64,000 bases of DNA, taken from Pseudomonadota bacterium. Its GTDB lineage: Bacteria > Pseudomonadota > Gammaproteobacteria > Steroidobacterales > Steroidobacteraceae. Of the stretch, positions 19,001 through 27,622 are shown one piece after another. Each line of letters begins with the position of its first letter. Position 1 is the stretch's first letter. The notes beneath the pieces are model-generated. The model searched no databases. It was not told the origin of the DNA and saw nothing but the letters and a program-made list of their open reading frames with translations. A program made the position numbers and the translations under genes. Location of the stretch: NCBI GenBank assembly GCA_023391815.1, contig JAEWAF010000118.1:62001-126000 (forward strand). Reading direction: 5' to 3'.

Positions 19001-19138
19001 CGAGCTCCTCTCCTGGGCGTGAGCCGGCAACATGAATGGCGATGTACAGACCGCAGCCAATGTCGTGCGCACCGCCGCCCGGACCAGGCCCTCACGTGCA
19101 ATACCTTTCATGATGAACGGCACTACTGTCGAGCTCAT
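16079..19138 (-). CDS. TonB-dependent receptor under a sigma-54-type promoter
   Basis: The product is about 1019 residues. The start at 19138 (MSSTVVPFIMKGIAREGLVR) is chosen because AGGGGGGAT lies upstream; the further ATG at 19297 falls inside the promoter. The signal peptide ends at PAHAQE. A TonB box and plug follow: QEITVTGSRIRREGFEAPTP, LADTLNTMPNFQGSATPQSS, TRVDVVTGGASASYGSDALT. The beta-barrel ends in the terminal Phe (FYRAGVRVQF). It resembles the receptor at 57770 closely in plug and promoter. It has the same strand as the DUF1592 operon 106 bp downstream, so uptake and periplasmic processing may be linked. Confidence 0.9.
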   Translation of the reverse strand: MSSTVVPFIMKGIAREGLVRAAVRTTLAAVCTSPFMLPAHAQERSSSADTAAQTLQEITVTGSRIRREGFEAPTPVAVISTEALESNATSNLADTLNTMPNFQGSATPQSSVVTVTSGTQAVNGLNIGGLGVTRTLTLVNGQRTVGSTLEGTVDVSELPQQLITRVDVVTGGASASYGSDALTGVVNFVLDTKFTGFKAEASGGTTNYSDNDNWKGSLTFGTGFADGRGHIIVSGEASDDEGLLVAKRPWNNYGYGFVNNPAFTATNGQPRLIFGDQFSLATASWGGIINNTRNTIASFPRGTTVMFGPGGQQIPVTYGPLISGAVMSGGDWNNPLLQVGNQKGGAGLTPEQQRQNLFLRTSYDLENGTEIYFQASYGHLESYSASVPVFYKLSWNVPGDNAFIPANIAAAAGCNTASSASCFNFGTINGDIGGQHPITERSVYRFLTGIDGDFNLFKTDWSWDAYLSYGRSSQHVISGNTINQVKYDLAIDAVRAPDGRIVCRSTLTNPNNGCVPLNLFGIGVASPEALAYVGGNPWSAAELRQTVGAINVQGTPWQGWAGPISLAFGVEHRREETDASANDLERAAPGVCAPGSTKSDGSCWFLAAGLPYAGSFAVTDVYLETNVPLAKDLPFLRALDVSAAARGTYYDTFGSTGTWKLGLNWNPFDDLRIRLVRSLDIREPTLIDLYQGGTTTSNNITDKRVNISNITFQSTNTGNPDLQPERATNSIVGFVYQPAWLPRFNLSVDYYWIDIERGVNTLTAQQTYDSCVMAGIQAACDAYTVSGYHPVTGADGIVYQVPDQITGMRLVPNNSNGRKAERMEIAASYRLSVDSIVSAWSGDLAFRGSATNYIKDIEDGGIPYVLPNDRIGNNFSGGLPHWKYQVQALYSLERFSTTLTMRGVSSGVYNNLWIECQTNCPIFPGGPAGSPAAVDAANYVTTTRNHIAGAIWWDLGLNYQLGFQKTEAEVFFNVRNLFDKDPAIAARQQSGTGWDFSPSNSALYDVLGRFYRAGVRVQF

Positions 19139-19285
19139 CGGTTCAATCCCCCCTGTAGACTCTTTATCTTTTCTTTCAACGACCCCGATCGAGGCCGTTA
19201 GCAAACATCTGCCGGCCAGGTCAGTGAAGGGTGCTTCGACTCCTGTGAGTGCGAGCGATGACCCGCCGACTCTAGCGCGAGAATC

Positions 19286-19302
19286 TGCAATCCCCATGCC
19301 AC
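19286..19302 (-). promoter_or_regulatory. Sigma-54 (-24/-12) promoter candidate
   Basis: Minus strand GTGGCATGGGGATTGCA: GG and GC are separated by 10 bp, as in the -24/-12 consensus TGGCAC-N5-TTGCW. The receptor start codon is about 150 bp downstream. An almost identical element (GTGGCATAGGGATTGCA) precedes the receptor at 57770. Confidence 0.7.
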
Positions 19303-19371
19303 GCGAGGAACGTCATGCGCCAGGGTCGGGACCGCGGAATTGTTGGGTTTGAGCACGCAACGGGCGGGAGG

Positions 19372-19412
19372 ATCGGCGGGATCTCGCCGATGCGGGGAGT
19401 CTCGATCGGCGG
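19372..19412. promoter_or_regulatory. Palindromic upstream activator site with second half-site
   Basis: ATCGGCGGGATCTCGCCGAT (19372-19391) is an inverted repeat with 7-bp arms. After 13 bp comes ATCGGCGG. The site lies 70 bp upstream of the sigma-54-type element, the usual distance for an enhancer-binding protein. The same module occurs at 60864-60904. Confidence 0.6.
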
Positions 19413-19555
19413 AAAATGGCCGGCGAGCTGCGCGCTGGCGCACACGAGGCGCCACTCGATCATCAATGCCATCGGGGTGAGCGTGGCAAACCTTCGCCGA
19501 CCCTCACGCTCGACAACTGTTATCTTACGCAGTCACTCGAATCGACGGATAACTC

Positions 19556-20851
19556 ATGCAGCTGGACACCCTGTCGTCCGCGGATCGCCGCACGCTCATC
19601 CTGGCATCGCTCGGAGGCGCGCTCGAGTTCTATGACTTCATCATCTTCGTGTTCTTCGCGACCACGATCGGCGCCTTGTTCTTCCCGCCGGACCTGCCCG
19701 ACTGGATGCGCCAGCTGCAGACCTTCGGGATCTTCGCGGCCGGTTATCTGGCGCGCCCCATCGGCGGCGTTCTCATGGCGCACTTCGGCGATCTGGTCGG
19801 GCGCAAGCGCATGTTCATGTTGAGCGTGCTGTTGATGTCGGTGCCCACGTTGCTGATCGGCTTCCTGCCAACCTACGCGACGATCGGCCTCGCTGCGCCC
19901 TCATTGCTACTGCTCATGCGAATTCTCCAGGGCGCCGCTGTGGGCGGCGAAGTGCCCGGGGCCTGGGTCTTCGTATCGGAGCATGTCCCGGAGAGCCGAG
20001 TTGGACTCGCATGCGGCGTGCTCACGACCGGCCTGACTGCGGGCATCCTGCTCGGCTCGCTCATGGCTAACGCGGTCCATGCATTCTGGACACCGGCAGA
20101 AGTGCTTGCCGGATATTGGCGGGCGCCGTTCGTGATCGGCGGTGTGTTCGGCCTGTTCGCGCTCTGGCTGCGACGGTATCTTCATGAAACACCGGTCTTC
20201 AAGGAGCTGCAGCGACGACGCTCGTTGGTCGCAGGCCTCCCGATCCGTCAGGTGCTCGGCGGCCATCGCGCAAGCGTGGTGCGCTCGATGATTTTCAGCT
20301 GGCTGCTCACCGCCGGCATCGTCATCGTGATTCTGATGACGCCGACCCTGGCGCAGACCGCCTACGGCGTGCCGGTCGAGCAGGCCCTTCGCGCCAACTC
20401 CTGGGCGACCCTGGCGCTTGCGATCGGCTGCATCGTGTTTGGATCGGCGGCCGATCGATTCGGCGCGGGGCGCGTGGTGCTGTGGGGATCGCTAGGAATG
20501 GTCGCGACCAGTCTTATTCTGTTTCAGACGCTCGCACAGGCGCCGCACTATTTGCTCCCGGCGTATATTCTTGCGGGCTTCAGCGTGGGTGTTGTGGGTG
20601 TCGTGCCCGCAGTGATGGTGCGCGCCTTTCCACCAGCCGTGCGTTTCTCCGGCATCTCCTTTTCATACAACGTCGCTTACGCCATCTCTGGCGGATTGAC
20701 GCCGCTCATCGTCACGCTATGGATGCGATCAAGTCCCGCGGCAGCGGCATACTATGTGGGCGTCGTGTGCCTCGTCGCCGCAGTCACGGCGGCCCAGATG
20801 CCGCGTGACGTCCAAAGGTCGGCAGGCGGGCTCAGCACCGCGAGCGAATAG
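19556..20851 (+). CDS. MFS transporter, metabolite:H+ symporter type
   Basis: The 431-residue protein has 12 predicted membrane helices. The N-terminal LASLGGALEFYDFIIFVFFA is typical of the metabolite:proton symporter (ProP/KgtP/ShiA) subfamily. The MFS A-motif appears as AHFGDLVGRKRMF near residue 78. RILQGAAVGGEVPGAWVFVS and VPAVMVRAFPPAVRFSGISF are the other family signatures. Substrates of this group are small carboxylates or zwitterions such as proline, so it need not belong to the sugar genes on its right. It is transcribed away from the receptor at 16079, sharing a 417-bp control region. Confidence 0.88.
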   Translation: MQLDTLSSADRRTLILASLGGALEFYDFIIFVFFATTIGALFFPPDLPDWMRQLQTFGIFAAGYLARPIGGVLMAHFGDLVGRKRMFMLSVLLMSVPTLLIGFLPTYATIGLAAPSLLLLMRILQGAAVGGEVPGAWVFVSEHVPESRVGLACGVLTTGLTAGILLGSLMANAVHAFWTPAEVLAGYWRAPFVIGGVFGLFALWLRRYLHETPVFKELQRRRSLVAGLPIRQVLGGHRASVVRSMIFSWLLTAGIVIVILMTPTLAQTAYGVPVEQALRANSWATLALAIGCIVFGSAADRFGAGRVVLWGSLGMVATSLILFQTLAQAPHYLLPAYILAGFSVGVVGVVPAVMVRAFPPAVRFSGISFSYNVAYAISGGLTPLIVTLWMRSSPAAAAYYVGVVCLVAAVTAAQMPRDVQRSAGGLSTASE

Positions 20852-20888
20852 AAAGATCGACGCGACTGATGTGCCCGGGCCGGAGTGT

Positions 20889-20906
20889 GATGCCCGCCCG
20901 GGCATC
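20889..20906. terminator. Possible bidirectional terminator hairpin
   Basis: GATGCCCGCCCGGGCATC is a perfect 8-bp-arm inverted repeat between two converging genes. There is no T-run on either side, so it may act only as a weak or factor-assisted terminator. Confidence 0.35.
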
Positions 20907-20935
20907 GCACGCCGTCTCATCGCTTCGATAACCGA

Positions 20936-23848
20936 TCAAAACTTGCCTCGCACACCCGCAATGAACCGGCGCTCATAGCCAAACTGGTACGCCTTCTGAC
21001 TTGCCCACTGGAAGTAATAGTTCTCGTACTCGTTGGTCAGATTGAGCCCCTGCAGGTACGCCGTGAAGCTCGGAGTGATGTCATAGCTCACCGAAGCATC
21101 GATATAACTCGTGGACGACTGATATAACGTCAGTCCTTCGGCCCCCCAGATCTGATTGAATGCTTCGGCTCGCTTGCTGCGGTAATTGTGAGCGATGCGC
21201 GCTTGCAAGCGGTCGCTCTCGAACCACAACACCAAATTGGTCTGGTGCTTCGAATTGCTCGGGAACGGCAGCTTGCCGCCGGCGAGGTCGGTACGGCCGG
21301 AATCGCTGGGCGAATAGGTGTAGTTGGCGTCCACGCCGAAGTTGCTCCAGATGCCCGGCAGATCCGAGAACGCATGTTTTGCCGAGAGCTCCAGGCCCTC
21401 CAGCGTGCCGCCCTCGCCCTGCACGTTCGTTGCCACGTTGACCGTGCGTCGAACCACGCCGTCCTGATCCGGCAACGCCATCGGCACGGTGCCGCGCTCG
21501 ATGAAACTGTCGACCTCGATGTGAAACAACGCTGCAGCCAGCATCGTCTGGTCGCGCAGATACCATTCGATCGAACCGTCGAAGTTCTTCGAGCGCCAGG
21601 GGTCGAGCTGCGGATTGCCGTTGGAGTTGGCGCCGACGATCACGAAGCGCCCACCCTCGGCATTGGAGATCGCATACGAAGGGGTCAACGCACCGCCCCA
21701 CTGCTCCAGATCGAGCAGTGTCATGGTCTTCGAATAGCCCATCCGCAACTTGACCGACTCGCTCAGGTCGAACGTGAAATTCAGCGACGGCAAGTAGTCG
21801 TTGAACTCGCGATCGGTGACGACATCGCCGGCATCCATGTTCGCGGCGCCATAAGGCTGAGGCGCGCCGACATTGTTCTGGACCACATTCAGCTTGGTCT
21901 TGACCATGCGCAAGCCGATGTTCGCCGAATACGGCACATCGTCGCCGCCATTCAATCTTCCCTGCAGATAGGCGGTCGTTTGATCCACGTCCACACCGAA
22001 AGAGTTGCCGGGATTCATGACTTTTACGTTGCCGGGGAACAGGCCGTTGTGAAACGCGATCGGATCGTCCATCGCTTCGGGATCGAGCACGTACATGGGC
22101 GGTACACCCTGTGCGTGGCCGTAGTCGGTAATCCGGGTCACGTTGTTTCCAAACGAGGAAAGCGGCATCCGGCCCAGCGCCGTGTAATAGCCACCCGCGT
22201 CGCCCGCGGTGCATGCTCCGGGGATGCCGCCGCCACTCAGTACGACATCAGTGGCCTTCCACTTCACCAAACACCCGGTTCCGTTGGAGGCGGCACCGGC
22301 GTAGAACGGCGCGAGGTAGTCGTAACCAAGTTGAGTGGTTTCCCGCTCGCTGTAGCGAATACCGGCGTCGAGCGCGAATTTCTCGGTGAACGCGTAGCTG
22401 CCATCGAGGCGGAACGCTGACATATCGGCATCGCGGTCGAAGTTGTTTTCCGAGGACAGCGCGCCGATCGAGTACGCATCGAGATTGTTGACGATGTCCG
22501 GAATCCCCGAGAAGCGGATGTGCTCACCGCGATAGTCGGCCGTGATCTGCGGAAAGCCCGCGTAACCGTTCGGATAGGGATTCCGCGTGCCACCAGGATA
22601 GTAGTTGTTCTGAATGCCCCACTGGCTACCGTTCGCCAGATCGATGTCGGCGTAGCTATTGACGATGTTCTGCTCGGCATCCGCCAGGACGGCGCGGGCG
22701 CTGCCGGTGAATTTGCCCCCGTTGTCGAAGCTCAGCTCCAGGTTGAAATTCCGGGACATCGCATCGGTGCGCGCGACCTGCGAGAACGACTTCAAGCGCC
22801 GCGTATCCAGCAGGAACTGATCGACCAAGACCAACTCCCGCCCATCGATCATGGCACCGCTGCCTCGCGAAGATAACGGCGTGAACCACTCCCATCGCTG
22901 CCACTTATCTTCGGCGGCCATGCCGGCAGTGCGAACGTACTGTTCCTGATCGGTGTAGAAAGCGTCAGCCGTCAGCTTTACGGCATCCGTGATGCGCGCC
23001 TGGAAGGAGGCATTCAGGCCGATGCGGTCGCGCTCGGTGAAACGATTGAACGCGGTGTGCCCCTGATAGGAGATGATCATGTCGGTGGTATCGCCGTCGC
23101 CGTTCACATCGCCATTCACGTCACCCGGCCAATTGCTGCCCTCGTTGGGGCGCCCGCTCCAGCCTTGATCGCCTTGCATACCGCTGTAGTAGTTCGCAAG
23201 GTTGACGTTGGAATACGCCACCGAGATCAGCGCGCCGAAACGATCGTTATTCCAGGCCACCAGCAGGTTGCCCTGAGGATCTAGCTCTTCGGCGCCATCG
23301 CCGTACGTGCCTTCGATCGCGGCCGACGCGGTGAGACCTTGCGGCAGATCGAAGGGACGACGAGTGCGTAGATCGACGGTGCCGGTCAAGCCGCTGCCGA
23401 GCAGGCTCGAGTTTGCGGTTTTATATACATTCGCGCCCGCAAACAGCTGGGAGGGCACGTCCGTGAAGTTCGGTTGTACGGTGGTAATGGAATTGGCGCC
23501 GAGAAACTGCTCGCCGTTGAGCAACGTGGACACCTGCGGCAAGCCGCGCACCGAGATCTGACTGCCTTCGCCGGCATCGCGGCGAATCTGGATGCCGGGA
23601 ATGCGTTGCAGGGAATCGGAGATGGTGACGTCGGGCAGTTTGCCGATGTCTTCAGCGGAAATGGCGTCGACGATCTGCAGGGAGTCGTGCTTGATATCGA
23701 TGGCGGCTTGCTGAGCGGCGCGCACGCCGGTGACCACCACTTCCTCCAGCCCACCCGCGTTCTGCTCTTGAGCAAGGCCGACGTTGGCGAACATCGCTGC
23801 GCCCGAGGCCGCCAGCCACGAACCCCATCGCACACTGCGTGCAGGCAT
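20936..23848 (-). CDS. TonB-dependent receptor, TonB-Xanth-Caul type (sugar uptake)
   Basis: The 970-residue protein has a signal peptide ending ANVGLAQEQ. The plug is of the Xanthomonas/Caulobacter class: LEEVVVTGVRAAQQAAIDIK, DAISAEDIGKLPDVTISDSL, QRIPGIQIRRDAGEGSQISV. The barrel ends with the expected terminal Phe (GVRGKF). Receptors of this class often bring oligosaccharides across the outer membrane. The AGE epimerase, ROK kinase and ROK repressor just upstream on the same strand support a sugar substrate, perhaps a mannose- or fructose-containing oligosaccharide; this is inferred from context. Confidence 0.9.
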   Translation of the reverse strand: MPARSVRWGSWLAASGAAMFANVGLAQEQNAGGLEEVVVTGVRAAQQAAIDIKHDSLQIVDAISAEDIGKLPDVTISDSLQRIPGIQIRRDAGEGSQISVRGLPQVSTLLNGEQFLGANSITTVQPNFTDVPSQLFAGANVYKTANSSLLGSGLTGTVDLRTRRPFDLPQGLTASAAIEGTYGDGAEELDPQGNLLVAWNNDRFGALISVAYSNVNLANYYSGMQGDQGWSGRPNEGSNWPGDVNGDVNGDGDTTDMIISYQGHTAFNRFTERDRIGLNASFQARITDAVKLTADAFYTDQEQYVRTAGMAAEDKWQRWEWFTPLSSRGSGAMIDGRELVLVDQFLLDTRRLKSFSQVARTDAMSRNFNLELSFDNGGKFTGSARAVLADAEQNIVNSYADIDLANGSQWGIQNNYYPGGTRNPYPNGYAGFPQITADYRGEHIRFSGIPDIVNNLDAYSIGALSSENNFDRDADMSAFRLDGSYAFTEKFALDAGIRYSERETTQLGYDYLAPFYAGAASNGTGCLVKWKATDVVLSGGGIPGACTAGDAGGYYTALGRMPLSSFGNNVTRITDYGHAQGVPPMYVLDPEAMDDPIAFHNGLFPGNVKVMNPGNSFGVDVDQTTAYLQGRLNGGDDVPYSANIGLRMVKTKLNVVQNNVGAPQPYGAANMDAGDVVTDREFNDYLPSLNFTFDLSESVKLRMGYSKTMTLLDLEQWGGALTPSYAISNAEGGRFVIVGANSNGNPQLDPWRSKNFDGSIEWYLRDQTMLAAALFHIEVDSFIERGTVPMALPDQDGVVRRTVNVATNVQGEGGTLEGLELSAKHAFSDLPGIWSNFGVDANYTYSPSDSGRTDLAGGKLPFPSNSKHQTNLVLWFESDRLQARIAHNYRSKRAEAFNQIWGAEGLTLYQSSTSYIDASVSYDITPSFTAYLQGLNLTNEYENYYFQWASQKAYQFGYERRFIAGVRGKF

Positions 23849-24004
23849 CTCTCATCCCCCTGGTTGACTACCGAACCGTTCTTCGCCGGCCTTCGGCTGA
23901 TCGATCCTGCGCTCGTCCCGAGCATCCGACCGGATCGCACACGAGGCCGTTGAGCATGATTCTGCTGCGGCGGTTTTCGCCTTGTCAATAGATTCTTATA
24001 TTTG

Positions 24005-24017
24005 TTTTATTTAAATA
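24005..24017. promoter_or_regulatory. AT-rich ROK-operator-like site upstream of the sugar receptor
   Basis: TTTTATTTAAATA in a GC-rich background, about 157 bp upstream of the receptor start at 23848. A near copy (AATTTATTTAATA) lies just upstream of the ROK kinase at 26301. NagC/Mlc-type repressors bind A/T-rich palindromes of this look; the ROK repressor at 26354 is the candidate binder. Confidence 0.35.
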
Positions 24018-24118
24018 CAGTAATTGCGACACGTCCGATCCGGCCGATGATCCGCGCCGGAATGTTTGCTCGTGTGTGGAATGATGTTCTGGTCCGCTGT
24101 AAGCGATCTCGATTCGTC

Positions 24119-25345
24119 TCACCTCGCCAGCCAGCGGTGAGATGTACGGCTCAACGTGGCATTGAGCACTCCGATCGCTGCCACGAGGTGATAAAAAGAG
24201 CTGGCCGGCGCGGGCTCCTCGATGAAATCGCCTCGGTCGGACATCTGGTCGCGCCACAGCCCTGGCGTCTCGGTACGCAGATACTGTTCGAGCGCCGCTG
24301 CGGAGCGTTGCGCGATATCCAGATAACGGGGCGCTCGCGTCAACTCCCAAGCAGCGCAGCCGGCCTTCAGTCTTTCGGTCTGCGGCCATAGTCTGGCCCG
24401 CCGATCGCGGACTCTCCCGTCGAGCCAGATCGAATTGACGGCTACGTCTCTTTGCGGATCCACCCCGCGGCGTTCCGCTTCGTCGATAAGAGTTGTCGCG
24501 AGCTTTGCCGCGCGCGCCTCCCCTGTACTCGAGTACCAACGCAGCAGCAGCCAAGCCCACTCGAATTGATGCCCTGGCTCTACGATCAACCCTGCTTCGC
24601 CTTGCGCCGGTTGCCACTCACCGGTGTAGAACTCTCGAATCTGCGAGCTCGCCGTGTCGATGAGCTTGGCGAACACGAGCTCAACGATGCTCGCGGCCAG
24701 GCGGCGCCAGCGTACATCGTGATCTGCCACCTGCCATGCGAGCGCTGCCTCCAGTAAATGCATATGCGAGTTGCTCGTAGCAGTGCGCTGTCGATCGGGC
24801 GTTTCAAAGAATCCGCCCGCCGGATTTGCCAGACAGCCCTGCACCGCTGCCAGCAGCGCATCGGCGCGCTGACACAGCGATCGGTCCTTCAACACATCGT
24901 AAGCAGTCGCATAGCCTAGCAATGCGAACGCCTGATCGTAGAGCACCACGGAATCGTCGACGCAGTTACCGTCGGGTGCCACGCACGCGCGGATGAGTCG
25001 ATCGGCTCGCACGTAATGACGCAGGAAAAATTCCAGCGCGTGTGCGACCGCCGGCTCGGTCATTCCATCGTGACCAACGTCGTCCGCCAAACTGAATGCA
25101 ACCATCTGTCGCGGATGCAGTCGTGCACGGCGCGCTTCGTTGAGCGGCTGGCCGTCCTGTTCGAGACGCTCGTGAAAACCACCGTGCTGACGATCCATGC
25201 CACGGGACCACCAGAGGGGATAGGCGTCGTCGACGAGCCAGCGCACCAAGCGCGCCCGGCTCGCATCGAGCGATCTGAAGGGCACCGCCTCCGCCGAGAC
25301 GACATGGAAGACTTCCCTCTCCATGACGTTCACTTCGGCGGCCAT
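24119..25345 (-). CDS. AGE-family sugar epimerase/isomerase
   Basis: The 408-residue protein belongs to the N-acylglucosamine 2-epimerase/mannose isomerase family with an (alpha/alpha)6 barrel. Signatures: WLVDDAYPLWWSRGMDRQHG near 35, GGFHERL, RLHPRQMVAFSLADDVGHDG near 80, GGFFETPDRQRTATSNSHMH near 190 with the catalytic-type His, and EPGHQFEWAWLLLRWYS near 260. It probably interconverts a free ketose and aldose, such as mannose and fructose. The start overlaps the ROK kinase stop by 16 bp; an in-frame ATG at 25324 is an alternative. With the kinase it would feed fructose-6-phosphate into glycolysis. Confidence 0.88.
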   Translation of the reverse strand: MAAEVNVMEREVFHVVSAEAVPFRSLDASRARLVRWLVDDAYPLWWSRGMDRQHGGFHERLEQDGQPLNEARRARLHPRQMVAFSLADDVGHDGMTEPAVAHALEFFLRHYVRADRLIRACVAPDGNCVDDSVVLYDQAFALLGYATAYDVLKDRSLCQRADALLAAVQGCLANPAGGFFETPDRQRTATSNSHMHLLEAALAWQVADHDVRWRRLAASIVELVFAKLIDTASSQIREFYTGEWQPAQGEAGLIVEPGHQFEWAWLLLRWYSSTGEARAAKLATTLIDEAERRGVDPQRDVAVNSIWLDGRVRDRRARLWPQTERLKAGCAAWELTRAPRYLDIAQRSAAALEQYLRTETPGLWRDQMSDRGDFIEEPAPASSFYHLVAAIGVLNATLSRTSHRWLAR

Positions 25346-26232
25346 AGTCGCGCCGCGCCCCTGACACCGGAGGAGTCCCCCCAGCGTGCCTGTACGATCC
25401 GTGTCTCCCAGCTGTCAGTGAACACATACGAACATACCGCCGCCGGCAGCTTTTCATACAGCTCGCGAACGTTCGACATGCCACCGCCAAGAACGATCGT
25501 GTCCGGATCGACGATGTTACAAATGGCCGCGAGTGCTCTGCCGAGACGGTGAATGTATCGATCCACCGCGCTCTGCGCCGCATATTCGCCGGATCGAGCG
25601 CGCTCAATGATTTCTTCGGCGCTCCGTTGGAAGTTCGTGTGCGCGACGTAATCTCGCTGCAAGCCGCTGCCGGACACCCAGGATTCCAAACATCCGCGCT
25701 GGCCGCACCAACAAGCCGGTCCCTGGACCTCTTCATGCGAAGGCCAAGGCAAGGAGATGTGCCCCCATTCGCCGCCGACGCCGTGAGCGCCTTCGACGAG
25801 TTGCCCATGAACGATGAGCCCGCCGCCGCAGCCCGTTCCCAAGATGACGGCGAATGCAACCTTCGACCCGACAGCCGCACCGTCGATCACCTCGGAAAGC
25901 GCCAGACAGTTTGCATCGTTCGCGATCCGCACCGCCCGGCCCAATGCGACGCTCATGTCCTCGCGGAATTTGCGTCCATTCAACCAGATCGCATTGGCGT
26001 TGCGCATCGCGCCGGTACGCGGAGAAACAGATCCCGGCGTGCCGATCCCGACGGTGCAATCGTTGGCTCCGGCTTGTTGCTCGGCGCCGTGTACGAGCTC
26101 GCAAACCGCTCTGATCGCTGCCTCGTAGTTCGCCGGTGTGGCGGCTCGAATGCGAGCGCGGAATTCGCCGTCACCGTCGATGGCAGCGGCTTCGATTTTG
26201 GTTCCTCCGAAGTCCACGCCGATTTGAATCAA
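25330..26232 (-). CDS. ROK-family fructokinase/mannokinase
   Basis: The 300-residue protein has an ATP-binding loop IGVDFGGTKIEAAAID at the N-terminus. The sugar-binding region ANAIWLNGRKFREDMSVALG near 92 and catalytic Asp in RIANDANCLALSE near 118 are present. The zinc motif H-x(n)-CWCGQRGCLES near 190 is intact, as in Mak-type fructokinases. It phosphorylates a free hexose in the cytoplasm. The overlap with the AGE gene supports sugar isomerisation followed by phosphorylation. Confidence 0.88.
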   Translation of the reverse strand: MIQIGVDFGGTKIEAAAIDGDGEFRARIRAATPANYEAAIRAVCELVHGAEQQAGANDCTVGIGTPGSVSPRTGAMRNANAIWLNGRKFREDMSVALGRAVRIANDANCLALSEVIDGAAVGSKVAFAVILGTGCGGGLIVHGQLVEGAHGVGGEWGHISLPWPSHEEVQGPACWCGQRGCLESWVSGSGLQRDYVAHTNFQRSAEEIIERARSGEYAAQSAVDRYIHRLGRALAAICNIVDPDTIVLGGGMSNVRELYEKLPAAVCSYVFTDSWETRIVQARWGDSSGVRGAARLWPPK

Positions 26233-26300
26233 AGCTCGCCCCCGCCGCGGTTCCCCTAATGCCCGACCGTGCCAGCGTACTTTGGCTAATTAAGAAAGTA

Positions 26301-26313
26301 AATTTATTTAATA
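26301..26313. promoter_or_regulatory. AT-rich ROK-operator-like site upstream of the ROK kinase
   Basis: AATTTATTTAATA, about 70 bp upstream of the ROK kinase start. It resembles the site at 24005-24017 before the sugar receptor. It is a candidate operator for the ROK repressor encoded next to it. Confidence 0.35.
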
Positions 26314-26353
26314 GCGCGGCGGCCAGAATACGGTGTGGCGGCCGGAGAGAGGA

Positions 26354-27580
26354 TCAGTCCGCGGAGACTTTCATCAGCGCCGAGCGAGACGGCAGCAGTC
26401 GTTCCTGGAACGGAAGGATGGCCGCCCCGATCGCCGGGGCGTCCGTGGCCATGGCGGCTCGCATGACCGGTGCAATCTTTGGAACATCGCCTGCCCTGCT
26501 ACGCAGACGCTGATTGAGCCGCTCCGCGAGCTCATCCACCAGCTCGCCGGGCAATCGGCCGCCGATGAACACTGCCTTGGGATTGACCAGGCAGCTCACC
26601 GCGAGCAGCGGGTCCGTCAAGAAGTCCGCCGAGTCGGCAATCCAATCGGCGACCACCTTTTTGCCCTTGGCGTCGAGGGACCGCAGGTCCTCCGGCCGCG
26701 ATACAGTGCGATTCTTCTCGGCCAATAATTCATACAGGGCGGACAACGAGACCGCCGCCTGCAACGAATGGGCCTTGGTACGTCGCGAGCGCAGCGGCAG
26801 GAAACCGATCTCTCCGCTACGACCGTCGGCACCCCGAAAATAGCTGCCGTCGATGACCAGGCCGCCGCCCAACGATGCGCTGATCAGCAGATAGAAAAAC
26901 GTCGGGCTGCGCAGGCCGTGTCCGAACTGCAGCTCACCGATGGCGGCCGCAGCGGCATCGTTCTCGACCAGTATCGGCTCGGGCAACACGTTGGCCAGCA
27001 TCTTGTTCACATCGACGGTGTTCCACACACCGTAGCTGGAGGGACGATGCGGCAGATCGATCTGCCCCAGATCGTCGGGCAACGCCACGCCGGTTCCGAT
27101 GATTTTGCTCTTCGCGAACTGGCGCGTACGTAACATCTCCGCCATTGCCGTTCTTGCAAAGCCGACCACGGCATCGGGTAGCGCGAAATCGATCTCATCG
27201 GTGATGCGTGCCCGGACGTTCCCGGTCACGTCCAGGGCCACGGCCGTGACGTGGTCCCGATCGATATTCAAGCCTATGGAAAAAGCACCGTCCGGATTGA
27301 TGGCCAGGCGCTTCGCGGGTTGCCCCCGTTTGCCACGCAGCCGGCCGAGCTCGACGATCAGATCCTCTTGCAGCAAACGATTGGTGATGTTGGCGATCGA
27401 GGGCGGGGTCAAGCCGGTGATGCGGGCCAGATCCTGGCGGGTGATCTCTCCATTCACGCGGATCGCCTGCAGCGTCACTCGTTGGTTGTAATCCGCCGCG
27501 CGCTCCAGGTTGGTTCCGGCGAGGCTGCTGTGTTTTGGCGATCGCTGGGCGGCTCGGCGCACACGGTGATTGATCTGCAT
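26354..27580 (-). CDS. ROK-family transcriptional repressor (NagC/XylR type)
   Basis: The 408-residue protein has a winged HTH near residues 30-90 (NQRVTLQAIRVNGEITRQDL, RITGLTPPSIANITNRLLQE, GKRGQPAKRLAINPDG) followed by a ROK sugar-binding domain (FSIGLNIDRDHVTAVALDVT, VENDAAAAAIGELQFG). The ROK zinc-binding CxCGxxGC segment is missing: after GEIGFLPLRSRR the sequence runs straight into AHSLQAAVSLSALYE. The protein may therefore sense its sugar without the usual zinc site. It is upstream of and on the same strand as the kinase, epimerase and receptor, which it probably represses. Confidence 0.87.
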   Translation of the reverse strand: MQINHRVRRAAQRSPKHSSLAGTNLERAADYNQRVTLQAIRVNGEITRQDLARITGLTPPSIANITNRLLQEDLIVELGRLRGKRGQPAKRLAINPDGAFSIGLNIDRDHVTAVALDVTGNVRARITDEIDFALPDAVVGFARTAMAEMLRTRQFAKSKIIGTGVALPDDLGQIDLPHRPSSYGVWNTVDVNKMLANVLPEPILVENDAAAAAIGELQFGHGLRSPTFFYLLISASLGGGLVIDGSYFRGADGRSGEIGFLPLRSRRTKAHSLQAAVSLSALYELLAEKNRTVSRPEDLRSLDAKGKKVVADWIADSADFLTDPLLAVSCLVNPKAVFIGGRLPGELVDELAERLNQRLRSRAGDVPKIAPVMRAAMATDAPAIGAAILPFQERLLPSRSALMKVSAD

Positions 27581-27622
27581 GGTGTTCGGAATGGACTCGA
27601 GGCCCTGTTGTCTTCGGGGCCG

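Noticed and set aside
17831..19201. 456-codon plus-strand open frame
   Set aside because: Antisense shadow of the TonB receptor at 16079; no family-like sequence.
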